DNA from: Litoditis marina
Lineage: Eukaryota; Nematoda; Chromadorea; Rhabditida; Rhabditidae
Assembly (NCBI GenBank): GCA_964036275.1
Contig: OZ038439.1
Coordinates: 9,559,904 to 9,623,903, forward strand
Length of the DNA stretch: 64,000 nt
Direction of reading: 5' to 3'
The notes beneath the pieces are model-generated. The model was not told the DNA's origin. It saw only the letters and a list, made by a program, of their open reading frames with translations, and searched no databases. Positions within the stretch are counted from its first letter, which is position 1. Each line of letters starts with the position of its first letter. Below, in pieces: positions 1 through 12,500 of the stretch. A program made the translations under genes and the position numbers.

Positions 1-389
1 TAATATAGCTTTTTGACGAGGACCTTGTCTCAGATTATGAAAAAACTACTGAAATACAAAATTAAAAATGTAAAAAAAATGGTACGTAAAGCAGCAAACC
101 TAAAACTCCTTGCTGTATATACATGGAAAAAATGAAACTAGTAAAACATGAAAACAATAATATTGATGGTTTGTAAAACAGAAGTAAGTTTGCAGAGAAC
201 TCGTGGTTTTTCGCAGGAAATGTCATTCATCTTTGTAATCTGGCCTGATAAGATGCTCAATTATCGTCACGCTTTTCCTGATTTACGAGTCTTTTTATAG
301 ATAACGAAAAAGTACAGTCTATACCCCAATATAGCTTGTTCGAATGGAAAAACGTCACTAGTTCGGAATGAAAATTGGCAAACTTCCGG

Positions 390-516
390 TTAAAGAAGGA
401 CGATTATGTGGACCAATCCCGACGCATCGGTCCTTTAAACCGCAACTGAAAAATGTATTGCGGTTTAAAGGACGGAAGCGTTGCGATTGGCCCACACAAT
501 CGAGCCTATTTAATAC
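390..516. mobile_element. Palindromic MITE, copy 1 of 3
   Basis: Inverted arms begin TTAAAGAAGGACGATTATG and, on the other strand, TTAAATAGGCTCGATTGTG. They meet at a short loop around AAAAATGTATT, between CCTTTAAAC and GTTTAAAGG. Near-identical foldbacks occur at 12,132-12,253 and 19,499-19,617. There is no coding capacity beyond ORFs read through the hairpin. Confidence 0.75.
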
Positions 517-765
517 TTTAAATACTTGTTTTAAAAAAGTAGGCGCGACACGCAGTATTCAAGTGTTTATGTTTTTGTACGGTAATACTTTGGGTTGACT
601 TCAGAGGCCTAACTCAATAGTATCCCGTTTCTTCATGCAAACCTGCGGCTCCTCAAACACACACTATTTCTCTGGTCTCACATCTCGCCGAGATACGAGT
701 GTCGCGAAACAGTGTGCAAGGCGAGAGACGCAGGATGCGGCGGGGAGTTCTGGCATACGTACTCA

Positions 766-932
766 GGCGAGGTAGCAAACCCGCCAATCTCATGAGAAGT
801 TCATATGAGTTTCTCATGAGATACCTCATGAGCTAGTCATGAACTCTCAATGTTATAGCATAGCAATCAATAGGATTTCATGAGAAGCGCATGAGGTATC
901 TCATGAGATTTCTGAGGAATTGCTACGGCGCC
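766..932. mobile_element. CATGAG-rich palindromic MITE, copy 1
   Basis: The ends read GGCGAGGTAGCAA and TTGCTACGGCGCC, an imperfect inverted pair. The interior consists of repeated TCTCATGAG-type blocks in both orientations. A second copy is at 5470-5645 in the opposite orientation, nested in another element. The CAGGCG-like tips resemble hAT ends, but I could not find a matching target duplication here. Confidence 0.7.
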
Positions 933-1404
933 AGGTAGATAGAGACAACAAACATGAAATAGATTGAAATAATGTGTCCGCTTATTAAAAAGTGTTTTAA
1001 AGTTTTCATTCACAATAAATAATAATCTATAAATACACAATGGTTGGTCTTTAAAGGCCACGATACAATATAGTAAATTAGAGAAGAAGAATGATAGAAA
1101 CACTAAGGAGGATTCGTTACATTTTTACGACCCTTCTTGCTATCAGTTGCACTAATCAATCGAAAAAAAGAGCAGAAATCGACGGAATCAGTTTGGTCTT
1201 TTTAGTCTTCTCATCAAAACTTATTATTATTCTCTAGGTAATAATATTAATTTAGATAAATACAAAAATGTTGAAAATCAGTAAAAGTGTGGGAAAAACT
1301 CGTTGAAATACACAAAAACTTTCAAAAGTCAGGAAAGGGCAAACTAAAATGAAACAACATTTTGATTCTCCATACAGCTAAGCTATCACACACAAACAAA
1401 TTAT

Positions 1405-1641
1405 ATAGTGATCACATTTCCCAACTGGACTCGTTGGCTGCGTGCCAAAAACTTGGAAAGACTGTTATTTAGAGATAACATATATTTTACAGAACGTTTC
1501 TTCGAATACGAATTATAACGAAGGGAAAGAACCCTTCACATACATTTCTATCGGTTCGAAGTATTTCAACATATTTAAAAACTGCCTTGAAATTTGATTG
1601 GCAAGCTGCCCAAGTCCAGTTGGGAAATGTGCGAACTATAT
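1405..1641. mobile_element. TATA-flanked inverted-repeat element
   Basis: Inverted repeats contain CACATTTCCCAACTGGACT (about 1413-1431) and its reverse complement (about 1613-1631), both bordered by TATAGT/ACTATA. This looks like a Tc1/mariner-type MITE with TA duplications. The right border runs into a (TA)n microsatellite, which blurs the exact end. Confidence 0.6.
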
Positions 1642-1841
1642 ATATATATATACAGTATGATCCTAGTTTCTAGCAGATGAGGACTGAAGGGATGACTGAA
1701 ATTGGGTTGTAGCTCGACCTAAAACACAGCAGACCTCTAATTTAGCCTGAAGTGTACCTATACCAAACTACAAACACAGAAGAACGGAAAGCCTTTACAA
1801 AAATTTAGGTTGAACGCATCAATACTGTTCATGAAGCTAGC

Positions 1842-1918
1842 TTATATACTTATATATACCTATATAACTACATATATACCTATATAACTACATATATAAA
1901 TTATATACTTATATATAA
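1842..1918. repeat. AT-rich tandem repeat
   Basis: Several imperfect units of about 26 bp built on TATATACCTATATAACTACA follow one another. This is simple tandem repetition about 50 bp past the stop codon of the first sulfurtransferase gene. Confidence 0.7.
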
Positions 1919-1969
1919 CTACAAACACAGTAGAAAAAAGCCTGATTCGGCCTGAACGACGATATTTGT

Positions 1970-4900
1970 TTATGCAGCTGGGTTGGAGGGTCCCTCCGAA
2001 ACCTTTTCTGGCGCACGCAGCTCGATTTCCTTCAGGGATCCCTGGAATATAATAAACAACCAATTAATAAAGACAAACTATTTATTTATTGTTATTATTA
2101 TTATCATGACGATGAACTATACAATGCAGCAGTTCACATAGGTATGAACGCTGAAATAATTCTCATCAACACAGATGTGAAATCATAGTTTTTGTTTGTA
2201 TCAACTTTATTGAGTTATTTTTTCGCGGATTCAGAAAGCGAACTTCACTGAAAGTGGAAAAAAAATTCTGTTTTAACCAATAAAACTTCAGAAAAAAGTT
2301 TTGCTATAGATTGGAAAATATGGAGATGATGACAAAATCAAAAAAAACTATCGTCTCGCATCGCCCAAACTACGTTGCTCTCAGATAGAAAACATAATAC
2401 AAATTAGGCCACGCCCACTCAACTCACATTGTAAAGTCGTGGTTTTCCCTTCTCCTTAATCAGTCCCTCCATAACATAGGACAGCAGAGATGCCTGCAGT
2501 CCCAGGTTACAACTAGTGACGGTAGGTTTACCAGCCACGTAGCCGTTGGATGTCAACCCTAAAAAAGCGGGGTAATTTTGATCTACCGTAAACGAATTAC
2601 TGGCTTTCAGGATGTTACAAGGTGTATTGTAGTTTGATCTCGATACACACCGTAACCAACAGGTAACCGTTTAAGGTTTAACCTGAAGAATTTGTAGTTT
2701 GAACTTCATTAGGGATTTTACCGGAAAATGCCGAGATGAAACTACATGCACTGTTAGTCTTCTAGAAACATGGCCGTTGTCAACCCTGGAGATGAATACT
2801 TGAATACCATACATATGATGTACATTCTAGGTTTCGCTCTTTCTAAAACAAATCTTGACGATCTGATCCACCCCCCCCCCCCCCCCGTGTTTCTAGTACG
2901 ACCCCGTTGCGTGTCGGTCGCAATTCGAATACACGTTGTGACGTGTGTCGAAATCAAACTACAACATTTGGTCGCTACCTAGATAACGCAACGTAGTGCA
3001 GTCTACGTCTTCTTACGTGTACGTCTTCAATCAATGGAAAATTCACAAAACTGGTAAATAAGAGGTATTTAGGAGATATTTTACATTTCTCGGGCATGTT
3101 TTGTTAGCGGTATGAGAAATAGTCTAGATTACAACTGTTTCTGAACAGATTTCAACATAGATTTCAGTTTTTTCCTAGATATAAATGTTTGCTTACATTT
3201 GCTAATTTCTTCCTCCGACTTCAGTGTGTTGTCCTCATTGAGCATCTCGATGGAAGGGAGGTTATTGAAGCCAGGGATAGAACTACCGGGCACTACTGCA
3301 AATAACTATTGTGCTGTAGAATATAAATTATTACACAAATAAAAATTTCGTGCGCTATTTGTTGAAAAACCAGCGAAAGTCGGTTGACGTTCAAATGTTC
3401 TCCCAGCCTAGCTCGCAGCAGCGTCCTGGATATCGTTTTGCTCCTGGAACGGAAATTTTTGCTCACAAATACATTTGGAACTAACTCACCTTTAGGATCA
3501 AGAGTTGTGTTCTGTCTTCCCTCAAATTGACCACGAATTCGGGTGTCCAAGAAATTGTACTGTAAATACAGCTATGCAGTCATTACTTTCTCTTGGGTTT
3601 TCGAGGCAATCTTGGAAGTGTGAGAAATTTCTCAGAGTGTGACTCTGCGGTCTCTAATCCCTCGCCACTCAATCCAAAATTTGACAGATATTCAATTTAG
3701 ATCCTTTCTTAGAACACGCGCTGTGTTTTACGGAAAGCCATTTATAGTCGAAACAGTTCAGGAACCGAACAATTTCGTTCAAACGGCATATTCGTTGCAA
3801 CACGGTAATTATTTGTGACGCTTGTTACTAACTGTAACGCTGGAAAATGAACGCTTTTTCAATGAGATTGGGAAATTACTGAAAAAACTGTGCGGAACAG
3901 AACAGTAACTGCAACAACTTCTGTACGCAACGTTGTGTTACAGTAAAGCAACAACCCATGTCCTGAGTTACCGTTTACTATTCAAAACACTGGGCCTGCA
4001 CTGCGAATTCGAAAAAAGACGGGCGACAAAACATTAATAATCCGTATAGTCGTCGCCAACGGAAACGCGGGAGGGTACTGTATATCTCACTTTCCGCTGT
4101 GTACGCACACATGTCTTCGATCCCAAAGCTTGCCGGTTATGTGTACCTATAGCGCAGTGGTTAGCGCCCTGCTACGAACATTTTGCTCGCAGGTTCGATT
4201 CCGGCGATTCCGACTTGTCACTCGCGCCTTCATAAATTGCGCAATCTGGCTTTGCTCAATTTTTTTGCGCAGTCTGGTTGTGGCGGATCGTGTTTTGGCC
4301 AACCATCCTAGAATCTATAAACTTGGCACCCACTATACGGTGTCAATTTATGTCGGCCGTTGTCTGAGTTAACTCACCTGATCGGTCTTTTCCATCATTT
4401 GTTTTCCATTCGAATCTTCTTTTGTCAGTTCCTCAAAAGTGATATTGTGCTCCGGAAACTGGTCATCAGCCACCCAGTTTCCTTTCTGAAAAAAACTTTT
4501 CTGAAAATTTCTCTGAAAAAGAACTTTTATAAACTCAAAAATGTGTGGCTCAGGGAGGACGGTGGATAAAAGCCCAAACGCCCGACTCAACTGTTTTTTA
4601 TTATGTTGAATGAATTTTTGAATTTAAATCCATGCGTTACATACGGTAAACTGAATAGAAATGTTCAATCAGTTTGTCGTAAAAAATCGTTAAGAAAGCC
4701 AACTGATTACTGTAGGACGTCACGAACGAATTGAACAGAGTATACTATATACTGTTAGACAACTGCACAGTACGTGAACAATGTTAAACACAGCAGAACT
4801 CAAATACGTGCGATGACAAAGTACACGATTCTTAATTAGAATACTAATTTCACGTGACTATTCAATTTCCTTCTAGTGTACCCACTCTTTTCAGTTTGAA

Positions 4901-7900
4901 GTCGTCGGTAGCTACTTCGAATCCTTCCCTTTTCCACTGTTCGAATCCTCCGTTGATCACGGACACCTTGTCGTGACCGTACGACTGGAAATAATGACTG
5001 TTGGAGTCAAACTCGCAACTCGACTCGACTCGAACAAACTTGAACATTTTCTAGTCGAGTCAAACTCGAGACTGGGTTTTTCCCGAAACTCAAAACCTTT
5101 GAGGATCAATATGTGAAAATTCGAATTTATGGCTTCAAAAAATCGAAAAAAAAACTCAAAATGTGTATACTATTGACTTGAAAACTTGAAAACTCCATTT
5201 TTCGAACCCGATTTCGCTCAAAACTATTGAGCAGCTCTGAACTCCTCACTGGTATTGTAATTCAAAAAGTTATGGGTTTGAAATAACGAAGAAAGTAGGA
5301 GAACACAAAACACTAATATATCCAATGGGATACTGATTCCCCAACATTTACGCTTTATTAGGTTATTTTAATTGAACAAAATATAATTGTGTCACTAGGA
5401 CTTTTGGATGGTGGTATGATTAGGTTAATGTGCTCAATAAGAGATGTTCTCTCAAACTGTTTCGATCCAGGCGGCTTAGCAATCAAAAGTTCATGAGATC
5501 ACCTCATGAGCTATTGGCACGAATTTCTCATGAGATTCTATTGATTTCTATGCTACAACATCAAGAGTTCACGAGTAGCTCATGAGGTATCTCATGAGAT
5601 ACTCATATGAACTTCTCATGAGGTTGGGCGGTTTGCTACGCCGCCTGATTCAAGACGGTTTTGGGTTTTCTCGGAGGGTTGGATCATTGCACTGCGAACT
5701 CTATACTTCTAACAAATCAACAACAGCTTGATAAGGAAATCCAAAACCGTCTTGAATCAGATTCGAAACGGTTTGGAGTACATCTCTTACTGAGCACATT
5801 AACTTAATCATTTACGTTTTAGTTTTTACAATAATGTTTCGTGATAAAAGCTTTCAGTCACACCTAAACCAGCTAGTGTTCTCACATTACGTTTCAAATT
5901 TTTCAGAGCATTAAAATAGGTTCTTGAAACCAACATATTAGTAATTTTGTGTCAATACAAGGTACCTTGAATAGCCATGCCAGTTTTGCTGGGAACACCA
6001 TTCCCCATAGTGGATTTCGTCCATAGAAGATCAGATGCTCGCCCTTATCAATTCCGAGAAGCTGAATGAAATTGTTGAAACAGTTATATGTAATACATAA
6101 CAAAACAATACAATGCAATGCAAGTTTTATTTCACTCTCTTCCCGATTCTCAAAACAATGACTTTTCCTTATTTTCTTAAGTTCCGAATGTAGAATAGTC
6201 TGCCCGTCACAGAAAAGAGTGGACTGTTCAATTCCGCGAATGGAGGAAATTGATGGTGACACAGAAAAACTCATAGCTACCGTACCTGTACGTATTTCCT
6301 TCCGTTCCGGTGGGTATTGGGCAAATCGTTGATATCTTTCAAAGTTACAAAGCTGAGTTGAACAAAGTTTCAGCATGACGAAGTTAAAGTGTACGCTTCA
6401 ACTTTGTTAGTTCAAAATAGTTCGTTACACAGCCTGACTAATAGCTACAGTACTTACACAGCAAAAGCTAATAGCTACCGTACCTGCACATATTTCTGGA
6501 ATAGCTCCGGAGGATATTGGGCGAATCGTTGATATTGAGATGGGTACATGGCGGCGTCGAGGCTCATGTGAACCGCTTCCGGGATGTGACCAGAGAGGTA
6601 CAACTGTTTTGATCTGAAGCTGTTTCGTTACATTTTCAAGGCTTTTTTTAGGTCTAGAATTTTCACTGGATATTAAAACGTTTTAGAGGTTCATCTGTAG
6701 TGTTTTACAAACTCAAGTATAGTTTTTCTACAATTCGATCGCAACTCACGGGCTATCAATTGTACTGAGAAGTTTGAAGTTCTCGTATCTCTCCTTTTCG
6801 AATTGCATTAGAAATTTTATTGTTATAAGGGTTTAATCTGTATTTTAGTTGAAATTATTCAGCTCAAGTCGTGTAAATTGTATAGATAGTAAAGCCAATG
6901 ACAGACTCAAACGGTACATGTTGGTATATGTTGCTGTTTTTGTAGTTTGATCTCGTTTGATCAAAAACTCACGGGCTATCCATTGTAGTTAGAAGTTTGA
7001 AGTTTCCGTATTTCTCCTTTTCAAACTGACGCCATTCCGGTTTCGGACCTACCGTATACGAACAGTCGAGCAGACGAACTCCATATCTGCAATGGAAATG
7101 GTCAAGGAAATTTTTTGAAATATGTAGTTTGTAGCGTAAAGGGAGTAATGTAGTTTGAACTCGATACTTACCATAATTTACGAATTTCGACCGATATAAG
7201 TAACGGGACAAAACTAAATACATTGTACAGGCTGCTCTAGAAAGAGCGAACCGTATACTGTTAGTCAATTGCACTGTCACGTGAAACAGGTTAAACACAG
7301 CAGAACTCAGAAACGTGCAACGACAAAGTGCACGATGCCTCATTGGAACGCTTACTTTACGTGACTATTCAATTTGCTTCTATATGAGGTGACCAGAGCA
7401 GAGTTGTACTTTGATATGAAATTTGACCTCTTTGCGAATTTCGAAAGCAAGGAATCTGGATCAAACTACAAACAAAGTGGGGCACATGCCGTGAAAAAAT
7501 GCTTCCGGATTGTATAGTTCACACCATTCCTACCGAGACTCCTACAGTAATCTTACAAACTTTCCGAAGGCTGTTGTGAAGCTGAAAATGGAGTTCATGG
7601 AAAATGGTCTCGTATGTTTACTCTACGTGAGAAGGAGAATGTGGTACTAGAATCTTAAATTTCTCCGATCAAAAGTAAGCGAGCAAAACGGCTTGGAAGT
7701 TTCGAAATCCTACTGTAGGAGTCTCAGTAGGAATGAAAAAGACTATAGCCCCTATTTATGCAGAAAACAATCATTGTTTATTTTACGATTCTATCTCCTG
7801 GGACCATTCTGTGACCACTCCACTCTTGATGTTTACATGAATCTCTCGTTTGATAAGGAGACCGCGAGAATTTTCGTTGAAGTTCAGAGTGGGACCACCA

Positions 7901-8314
7901 CGTGAACCAAAACAAATATTAGTAACAAGACGTGGATTAAAATAGAATGAATAATTGAATGAATAAACATAATGAAGTAGTGAAAGTTTTCCACCACATT
8001 CCGAGCGATTCCCATATTTGAACACTACCAGCAAACTCGAAATAGAATTTATTAATTAATGAATGAACACAAATAGTGTTAGTTTGTTGCCATAGTCCCC
8101 GCAAATCCCAGGCAGCCTCCTACGGTAAGAATTGTAATTTGGCGTCTAAATACTTTTCCAGAACTGAATCACAGCACACAGTTCGGTGAATTTTCTTGTT
8201 ATTTTTCCAATTAAAAGTTTTCTAACTGTGAACAATCTGAATTCACCTATTTACGATTCCTTTCTCCAGAAGATTCGCCACTGTAGACACATCGACAAAT
8301 CGCTTCAACACCAT
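1970..8314 (-). CDS. Rhodanese-family sulfurtransferase (mercaptopyruvate sulfurtransferase type), paralogue 1
   Basis: I assembled ten coding exons in frame on the minus strand: 8247-8314, 6973-7086, 6484-6613, 5966-6061, 4886-4984, 4378-4485, 3490-3559, 3197-3295, 2428-2558 and 1970-2041 (987 nt, 328 aa). All introns are GT-AG. The protein has the two-domain rhodanese plan. The N-terminal half shows RLLDCSYTVGP, SGHIPEAVHMSLDAAMYP and the FPAKLAWLFKSYGH...NGG block. The C-terminal half shows FLDTRIRGQFEG, then SCNLGLQAS, where Cys278 stands at the position of the persulfide-forming cysteine. Enzymes of this family move sulfur from mercaptopyruvate or thiosulfate to thiols or cyanide. The CNLGLQA loop differs from the textbook CGSGVTA and CRKGVTA loops, so substrate choice is open. 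Start: MVLKRF, preceded by an AG a few bases upstream. Introns 2 and 3 carry partial copies of the preceding exons. Confidence 0.93.
4045..4337 (+). mobile_element. tRNA-promoter-bearing SINE-like element, copy 1
   Basis: The element starts TATAGTCGTCGCC and ends GGCACCCACTATA. Inside is a polymerase-III-like A box (TAGCGCAGTGGTTAGCGC) and B box (GGTTCGATTCC) about 40 nt apart. This copy has an extra segment of about 90 bp after the B box. It lies in an intron of sulfurtransferase paralogue 1. Confidence 0.75.
4741..4880 (+). mobile_element. TIR element with CACGTGA ends, copy 1
   Basis: The left end resembles TATACTGTTAGTCAATTGCA and the right end, reversed, reads CTAGAAGTAAATTGAATAGT in the family. 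Both continue into a CACGTGAA motif. This is a Tc1/mariner-like MITE by TATA borders. Its right end touches the 5' splice site of exon 5 in sulfurtransferase paralogue 1. Confidence 0.65.
5416..5811. mobile_element. Long-TIR MITE hosting a nested MITE
   Basis: The terminal inverted repeats are about 65 bp. They start ATGATTAGGTTAATGTGCTC on the left and ATGATTAAGTTAATGTGCTC on the reversed right, and run through to GATTCAAGACGGTTTTGG. The left arm is interrupted by the CATGAG MITE at 5470-5645; without it the arms align. Confidence 0.72.
5470..5645. mobile_element. CATGAG-rich palindromic MITE, copy 2 (nested)
   Basis: Ends GGCGGCTTAGCAA and TTTGCTACGCCGCC. It is the reverse orientation of the copy at 766-932 and sits inside the left arm of the 5416-5811 element. 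Confidence 0.75.
6282..6335 (-). pseudogene. Exon echo: 3' half of sulfurtransferase 1 exon 3
   Basis: YQRFAQYPPE is shared with exon 3 (6484-6613). A 2-nt difference then shifts the frame before a GTACGG donor identical to the real one. No acceptor. Confidence 0.75.
6744..6807 (-). pseudogene. Exon echo: 3' half of sulfurtransferase 1 exon 2
   Basis: Reads QFEKERYENFKLLSTIDSP followed by a GTGAGT donor, against QFEKEKYGNFKLLTTMDSP in the true exon (6973-7086). The 5' half and the acceptor are missing. Confidence 0.78.
7252..7384 (+). mobile_element. TIR element with CACGTGA ends, copy 2
   Basis: Best-preserved copy: GTCAATTGCACTGTCACGTG at the left, ACGTGACTATTCAATTTGCT at the right, with a shared interior around GACAAAGTGCACGATGCCTC. 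Confidence 0.7.
7513..7747. mobile_element. TATAGTTCACACC inverted-repeat MITE, copy 1
   Basis: Left end TATAGTTCACACCATTCCTA; the reversed right end is TATAGTCTTTTTCATTCCTA. Both continue into a GAGACTCCTACAG-like block. A related copy lies at 31,068-31,304 and a fragment near 32,293. Confidence 0.65.
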
Positions 8315-9570
8315 TTTACTAAATAATAGAGTTTAATAACCATAATAATTATAATTATAATACAAAGATTATACATAACACCATAAACATTTCACAGTTC
8401 TAGTAATTGGACTGGCTTGGATATTACATTAATTATTGGGATAATAAAGGGAAACAATAAAATATAGACCGTCCTTTTGGCCAGACCGCTTTTATTCCGA
8501 GAACAACTAGAAAGGGAAGAATGAAAAAAGCGAGTCAAGCCATCTGGTCAAAAATAACAAAAAGTGATTACGTATAATAATATAATTATCACTAAATGGA
8601 TAGTAATCAACGAAAATGCTAAAAACTAGAGAAACAACTGTCCATGTGGCAGCCTATGTGTTTTGTATGCATGAAGTAGAAAGTATTTTGCCCAAATAAA
8701 TATAACTTATTTAGCTGAATTACATAAATTATTATAAACAAATGCCATGATTCGAGGAAAACATGTGGCAAGCAAAGTGTTTTGTGTGTCAATAAAGTGG
8801 GAAGACAGCCGGTTTCCCCCTATCTTTTTATCAGATCAAAAATCAACTTCGTTTGTTGTGTAAAACACGGATCAGAACGAAATGTGGCGATTGTCACGTT
8901 TTGACCTTTATAACCTTTTTATTTAATACTAGAAGGTTTAGGGTATAAAACTCCTCGAAACTTTGTGCAAATTTCATAGTTACCAAAGTACGTGAGAGAG
9001 AGGGAGAGAGAGAGAGAGAGAGGGGGGGGGGGGAAGAGAGAGAGAAAGAGAGAGAGAAAGCGAGAAAGAGAGAGGGGGGGGGGAGAGAGAGAAAGAGAGA
9101 GCGAGAGAGAGAGGGGGGAACGATAGGAAGTTAGGAAGAGAAAAAAAATGAGGAGGGAAAAAAGTTGGGAAGGAATAAAAGAGCGATGAAAAAGATCCCA
9201 CTTCTTTTCACATCATTCGTTATTGTAATAGTCTAGCGTTCAGCTCATCTTTTCAAAATACGATTGTTGTAATTCTGTTTTATTTCCTGGTCTTTGTTTT
9301 ATTGTTTAGTACCAACCGAATTTCGCAGTTTATCACTTCATTGTACAAAATTCGATCACAAGCAAACATATCGATGAAGAAACCTGAACCTTTAAACCAA
9401 CAAAATAACAACTCAACAATCTATTAGACTAATTGTTTTGAAACATACCATTCAAAATTTATCATCACATTGAACTATTTAGTTTTTAATCAATACAACA
9501 CTGATATTCTATCTTTGTACTAAATTTCTAATAAAAATAATAAATGACCCCCCACGGCGGAAACTGTCAT
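8315..9570. other. Spacer between the two sulfurtransferase genes
   Basis: AT-rich, no exon seen. It holds a purine microsatellite at about 8,995-9,140 and two TTTTATT motifs near 9,277 and 9,296 that would be AATAAA on the minus strand, possible poly(A) signals for the upstream gene (paralogue 2). An ATTATTTAG about 5 nt before the ATG of paralogue 1 could be a trans-splice acceptor. Confidence 0.55.
8995..9140. repeat. (GA)n / poly-G purine microsatellite
   Basis: An unbroken purine strand of GAGAGA runs interrupted by G stretches of 9-13. The reverse-strand ORF through it is pure Ser/Leu/Pro low complexity and not a gene. Confidence 0.9.
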
Positions 9571-12500
9571 TTAGACAGGCAAGTGGGCGTGGCCTCCGGA
9601 AATCTTTTTCGGCGCGCGAAGTTCCATTTCTTTCAATGAACCCTGCAAATGATGACAAATTGTTAGTGAGAATTGAGAGAATCTATCGAATTTACGTGAA
9701 ATGAATGATTCGTAGCAAACAACTACAGAAAAAGTTCGATGAAACGGAAATACGGTTATGTAATCAAACTGCATCTCACAGGAAATTGACACAGTTACTG
9801 TCTAGTTGCATCTATCACTATGAGCGCGTAACAGGGCCACTTTACCCTTTTTCATCTTTTTCACATTTCCCCAATGGCTGTCGCACATCTAACAATGTGG
9901 AAAGTCAAGAGTTCAATCGCGAATGATAAAATGTATCTATCTTTCTGATTAGAGGCATTTGAATATCTTAAACTTAAACCTCCCCACTTTCTTTTGCGGT
10001 TCTATAATCATCGGCATTTGAAACATCTACAGACATTTGACAATTTTAAACTAAGCCCCGCCCCTTTTTAACTCACATTGTACAACCGTATTTTCGAGTC
10101 TTCCGCCACATCCTCAATCACATAGGATAGAAGGGAAGCCTGTAGACCAGTGTTGCAGTTGGTCACAATCGGCTGGCCGCTCTTCATTCCATTATCTAAC
10201 AGCCCTGGAAATTGGAAAATGAAATCTACAGGTCGTAGTTCAGAAATAACAGAGGTTGTAGTTTGATCTCATACTGTTAGGTTGTAGTTTGCGACTAATT
10301 CTAAGATGATAGTGTGTCTCTGCCGAGTCTATGCGAAAAAAATTATATAGAGAAAAATTATATCAGAAACTCGCTCTTCATTGCTTCACCAGACAGCCCT
10401 GTGGCCGTATATTTGAGCAAATTTTCAATATGGCACCATATAAAGTTCCTTCACTTCTTTTCAAAGTTTGTTGCCTTTTTCGCTGAATTAGGCAAAACAT
10501 TTGTGTACATATCAGATATTCCAATGAATCAGAGATCGAACTACAAACATAGCAGAACAACATGCATCATTTCAACGTCCCCTGATCAAAACTCGACAAA
10601 GGGGGCAACCATTCACCATACTAGGTCAATCACAAAAGTAACCGACGACAAAAGTAACCATGAAGTAACCGACGACAAAAGTAACCGACCTCAAAAGAAT
10701 TGGGGGTTGGACACCTATGGTGACCTCGGTTACTTTTGTCGTCGGTTACTTCATGATTAATTTTATCGTCGGTTACTTTTGTGATTGGCCACCACACTAT
10801 AGTTGTAGCGAGAAGGTACTCCCGGAGCAAACTAAAAATCAGCATATTACCCCAAACATAAAACCCTTTACCTACATTGTCTGATCTGTTCCTTAGATTT
10901 GACGGTTCCATCTTCATTTAGAAGTTCGACGGAGGGCAGATTCTTGAATCCGGGGATGTTACTGCCGCTCACCACTGTAACAGTCTAATATTAGTTAAAC
11001 AAAAACAAGGTTGAATGCATATTCACTTAATTATCTACATTTGAAGAACGTGGCACTCGCTCACCAGAGAAAGAGGAAATTAGGCTTAAGGGAATGAAGG
11101 AATACATTTATATAAAAAATAGACAAATTTAATCGTTTTTGGCGAAAAAGTAGTCTTTCTGTTCGATTTTTCCAAGGCAGGACAAGGCTATTAGGATTAC
11201 GGAGGTATGCCAACCAAAATCCAGCACACTCAATAAGTCGCTTCTCACAAACTCTGTAATTAAATGCAAATAACATTTGAAGCTGACTGTATAACGGAAG
11301 AGCCGGAACTTACTGTAAGCATCGAGACCAGTGTCCTGAGTTCCTTCGAATTGAGCTCGAATCCGCGCATCCAAGAAGTTGACCTGTAGAAAGTTTAATA
11401 TATCAAACTACAAAAATGAACAGACAAAACCAATACTACTGCGACATATCGATTCGGTGAGCCAGAATAAATTACGACCAGAAACTTGGTTTGATTGCAC
11501 AACTAAAAACATCAACCGGAACAGTCGAAAAAATTTACTCCCCCCCCCCGTACAATCGCAGCCCCGTGATAGTTTGGCCCCCCACCTGTACTAGTTTCGC
11601 CAGAAAATGGTGGCGGTTAAATGCAAATGTATGTCAGGGTGAGGAGCTAAAGTTAAACGCCGACATACTGTGCTCATTCCCCACTCCACTCATACACCAG
11701 TAAGGTCCGACTAAGCGACAAAAAGTAATCCGTTTTTAGATGTAAACACGTGAAAATTAAGGATTTTTCATCAAAGGTAGATCGATTTTCATCTTTTCGG
11801 CTGAAAAAGTAGTCCGTATTTCGAACTGTTCTGACTATTCGGAAAACCTTGCTGGTGTATGACTCCACTCTGTTCTATTTATAATTTCACATTTTCCACG
11901 TTTTTACCTTTTGCCCAATAAATAGATCAAACAACCACCTCATCCGTCTTTGAGATGAATTCCTTGTCCTCTGAGTCCTTCGCCTCCAACTCTTCGAACG
12001 TGATATTGTGCTCGGCCACGCAGTCCCTGCCCTCCCAATTTCCTACCTGAAACGTGTTTTTACGTGATTTACACGTAAATAATGTACATTTACATCATTT
12101 TCACGGGACCTAGACTTGAATGAGGGGAGTTTTGAAAGAATGACGATTATGTGCTCCAATCTCAACGCTTCAGTCCTTTCAACTGCAATACATTTTTCAA
12201 TTTCAGTTTAAAGGACTGACGCGCCGAGATTGGACCACATAATCGTCCTACTTTAAACGCAAATAACTCGGGAAACCCATCTTCCAATAGAAAAAACAGC
12301 GTGCACCAAAAATGTATTACCGAACTGAAAAATCATTAAACTCGAATCCCTCTAGTGTGGAAAAGGAACATGTTCCGAATAACCAGAAAAATTCCTATGG
12401 TTAACGGTGAATTCTAACGATAACTAACCGGGTTTTTTTCTGTACCCATTTTTTCGGTTACCTGAATAGGTAACCGATTCTTAACCAACGACTACGGTTA

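Larger units (their letters stand above)
1..1969. other. Gene-free, repeat-rich DNA
   Basis: No coding exon is visible on either strand. The stretch is AT-rich and holds a palindromic MITE (390-516), a CATGAG-rich MITE (766-932), a TATA-flanked inverted-repeat element (about 1405-1641) and an AT-rich tandem repeat (1842-1918). The segment around 640-745 reappears in inverted orientation at about 40,950-41,060, so it is another dispersed repeat. The stretch lies 3' of the first sulfurtransferase gene, which is transcribed towards it. Confidence 0.7.

Noticed and set aside
8980..9201. Minus-strand Ser/Leu/Pro-rich ORF
   Set aside because: A translation of a GA/poly-G microsatellite.
10314..10760. 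148-codon plus-strand ORF
   Set aside because: It runs through an intron of sulfurtransferase 2 and a GTAACCGACGACAAAA foldback; no domain, and antisense to a real gene.
10624..10785. CRISPR-like array
   Set aside because: The repeated GTAACCGACGACAAAA units are not evenly spaced and form an inverted foldback. The genome is eukaryotic.
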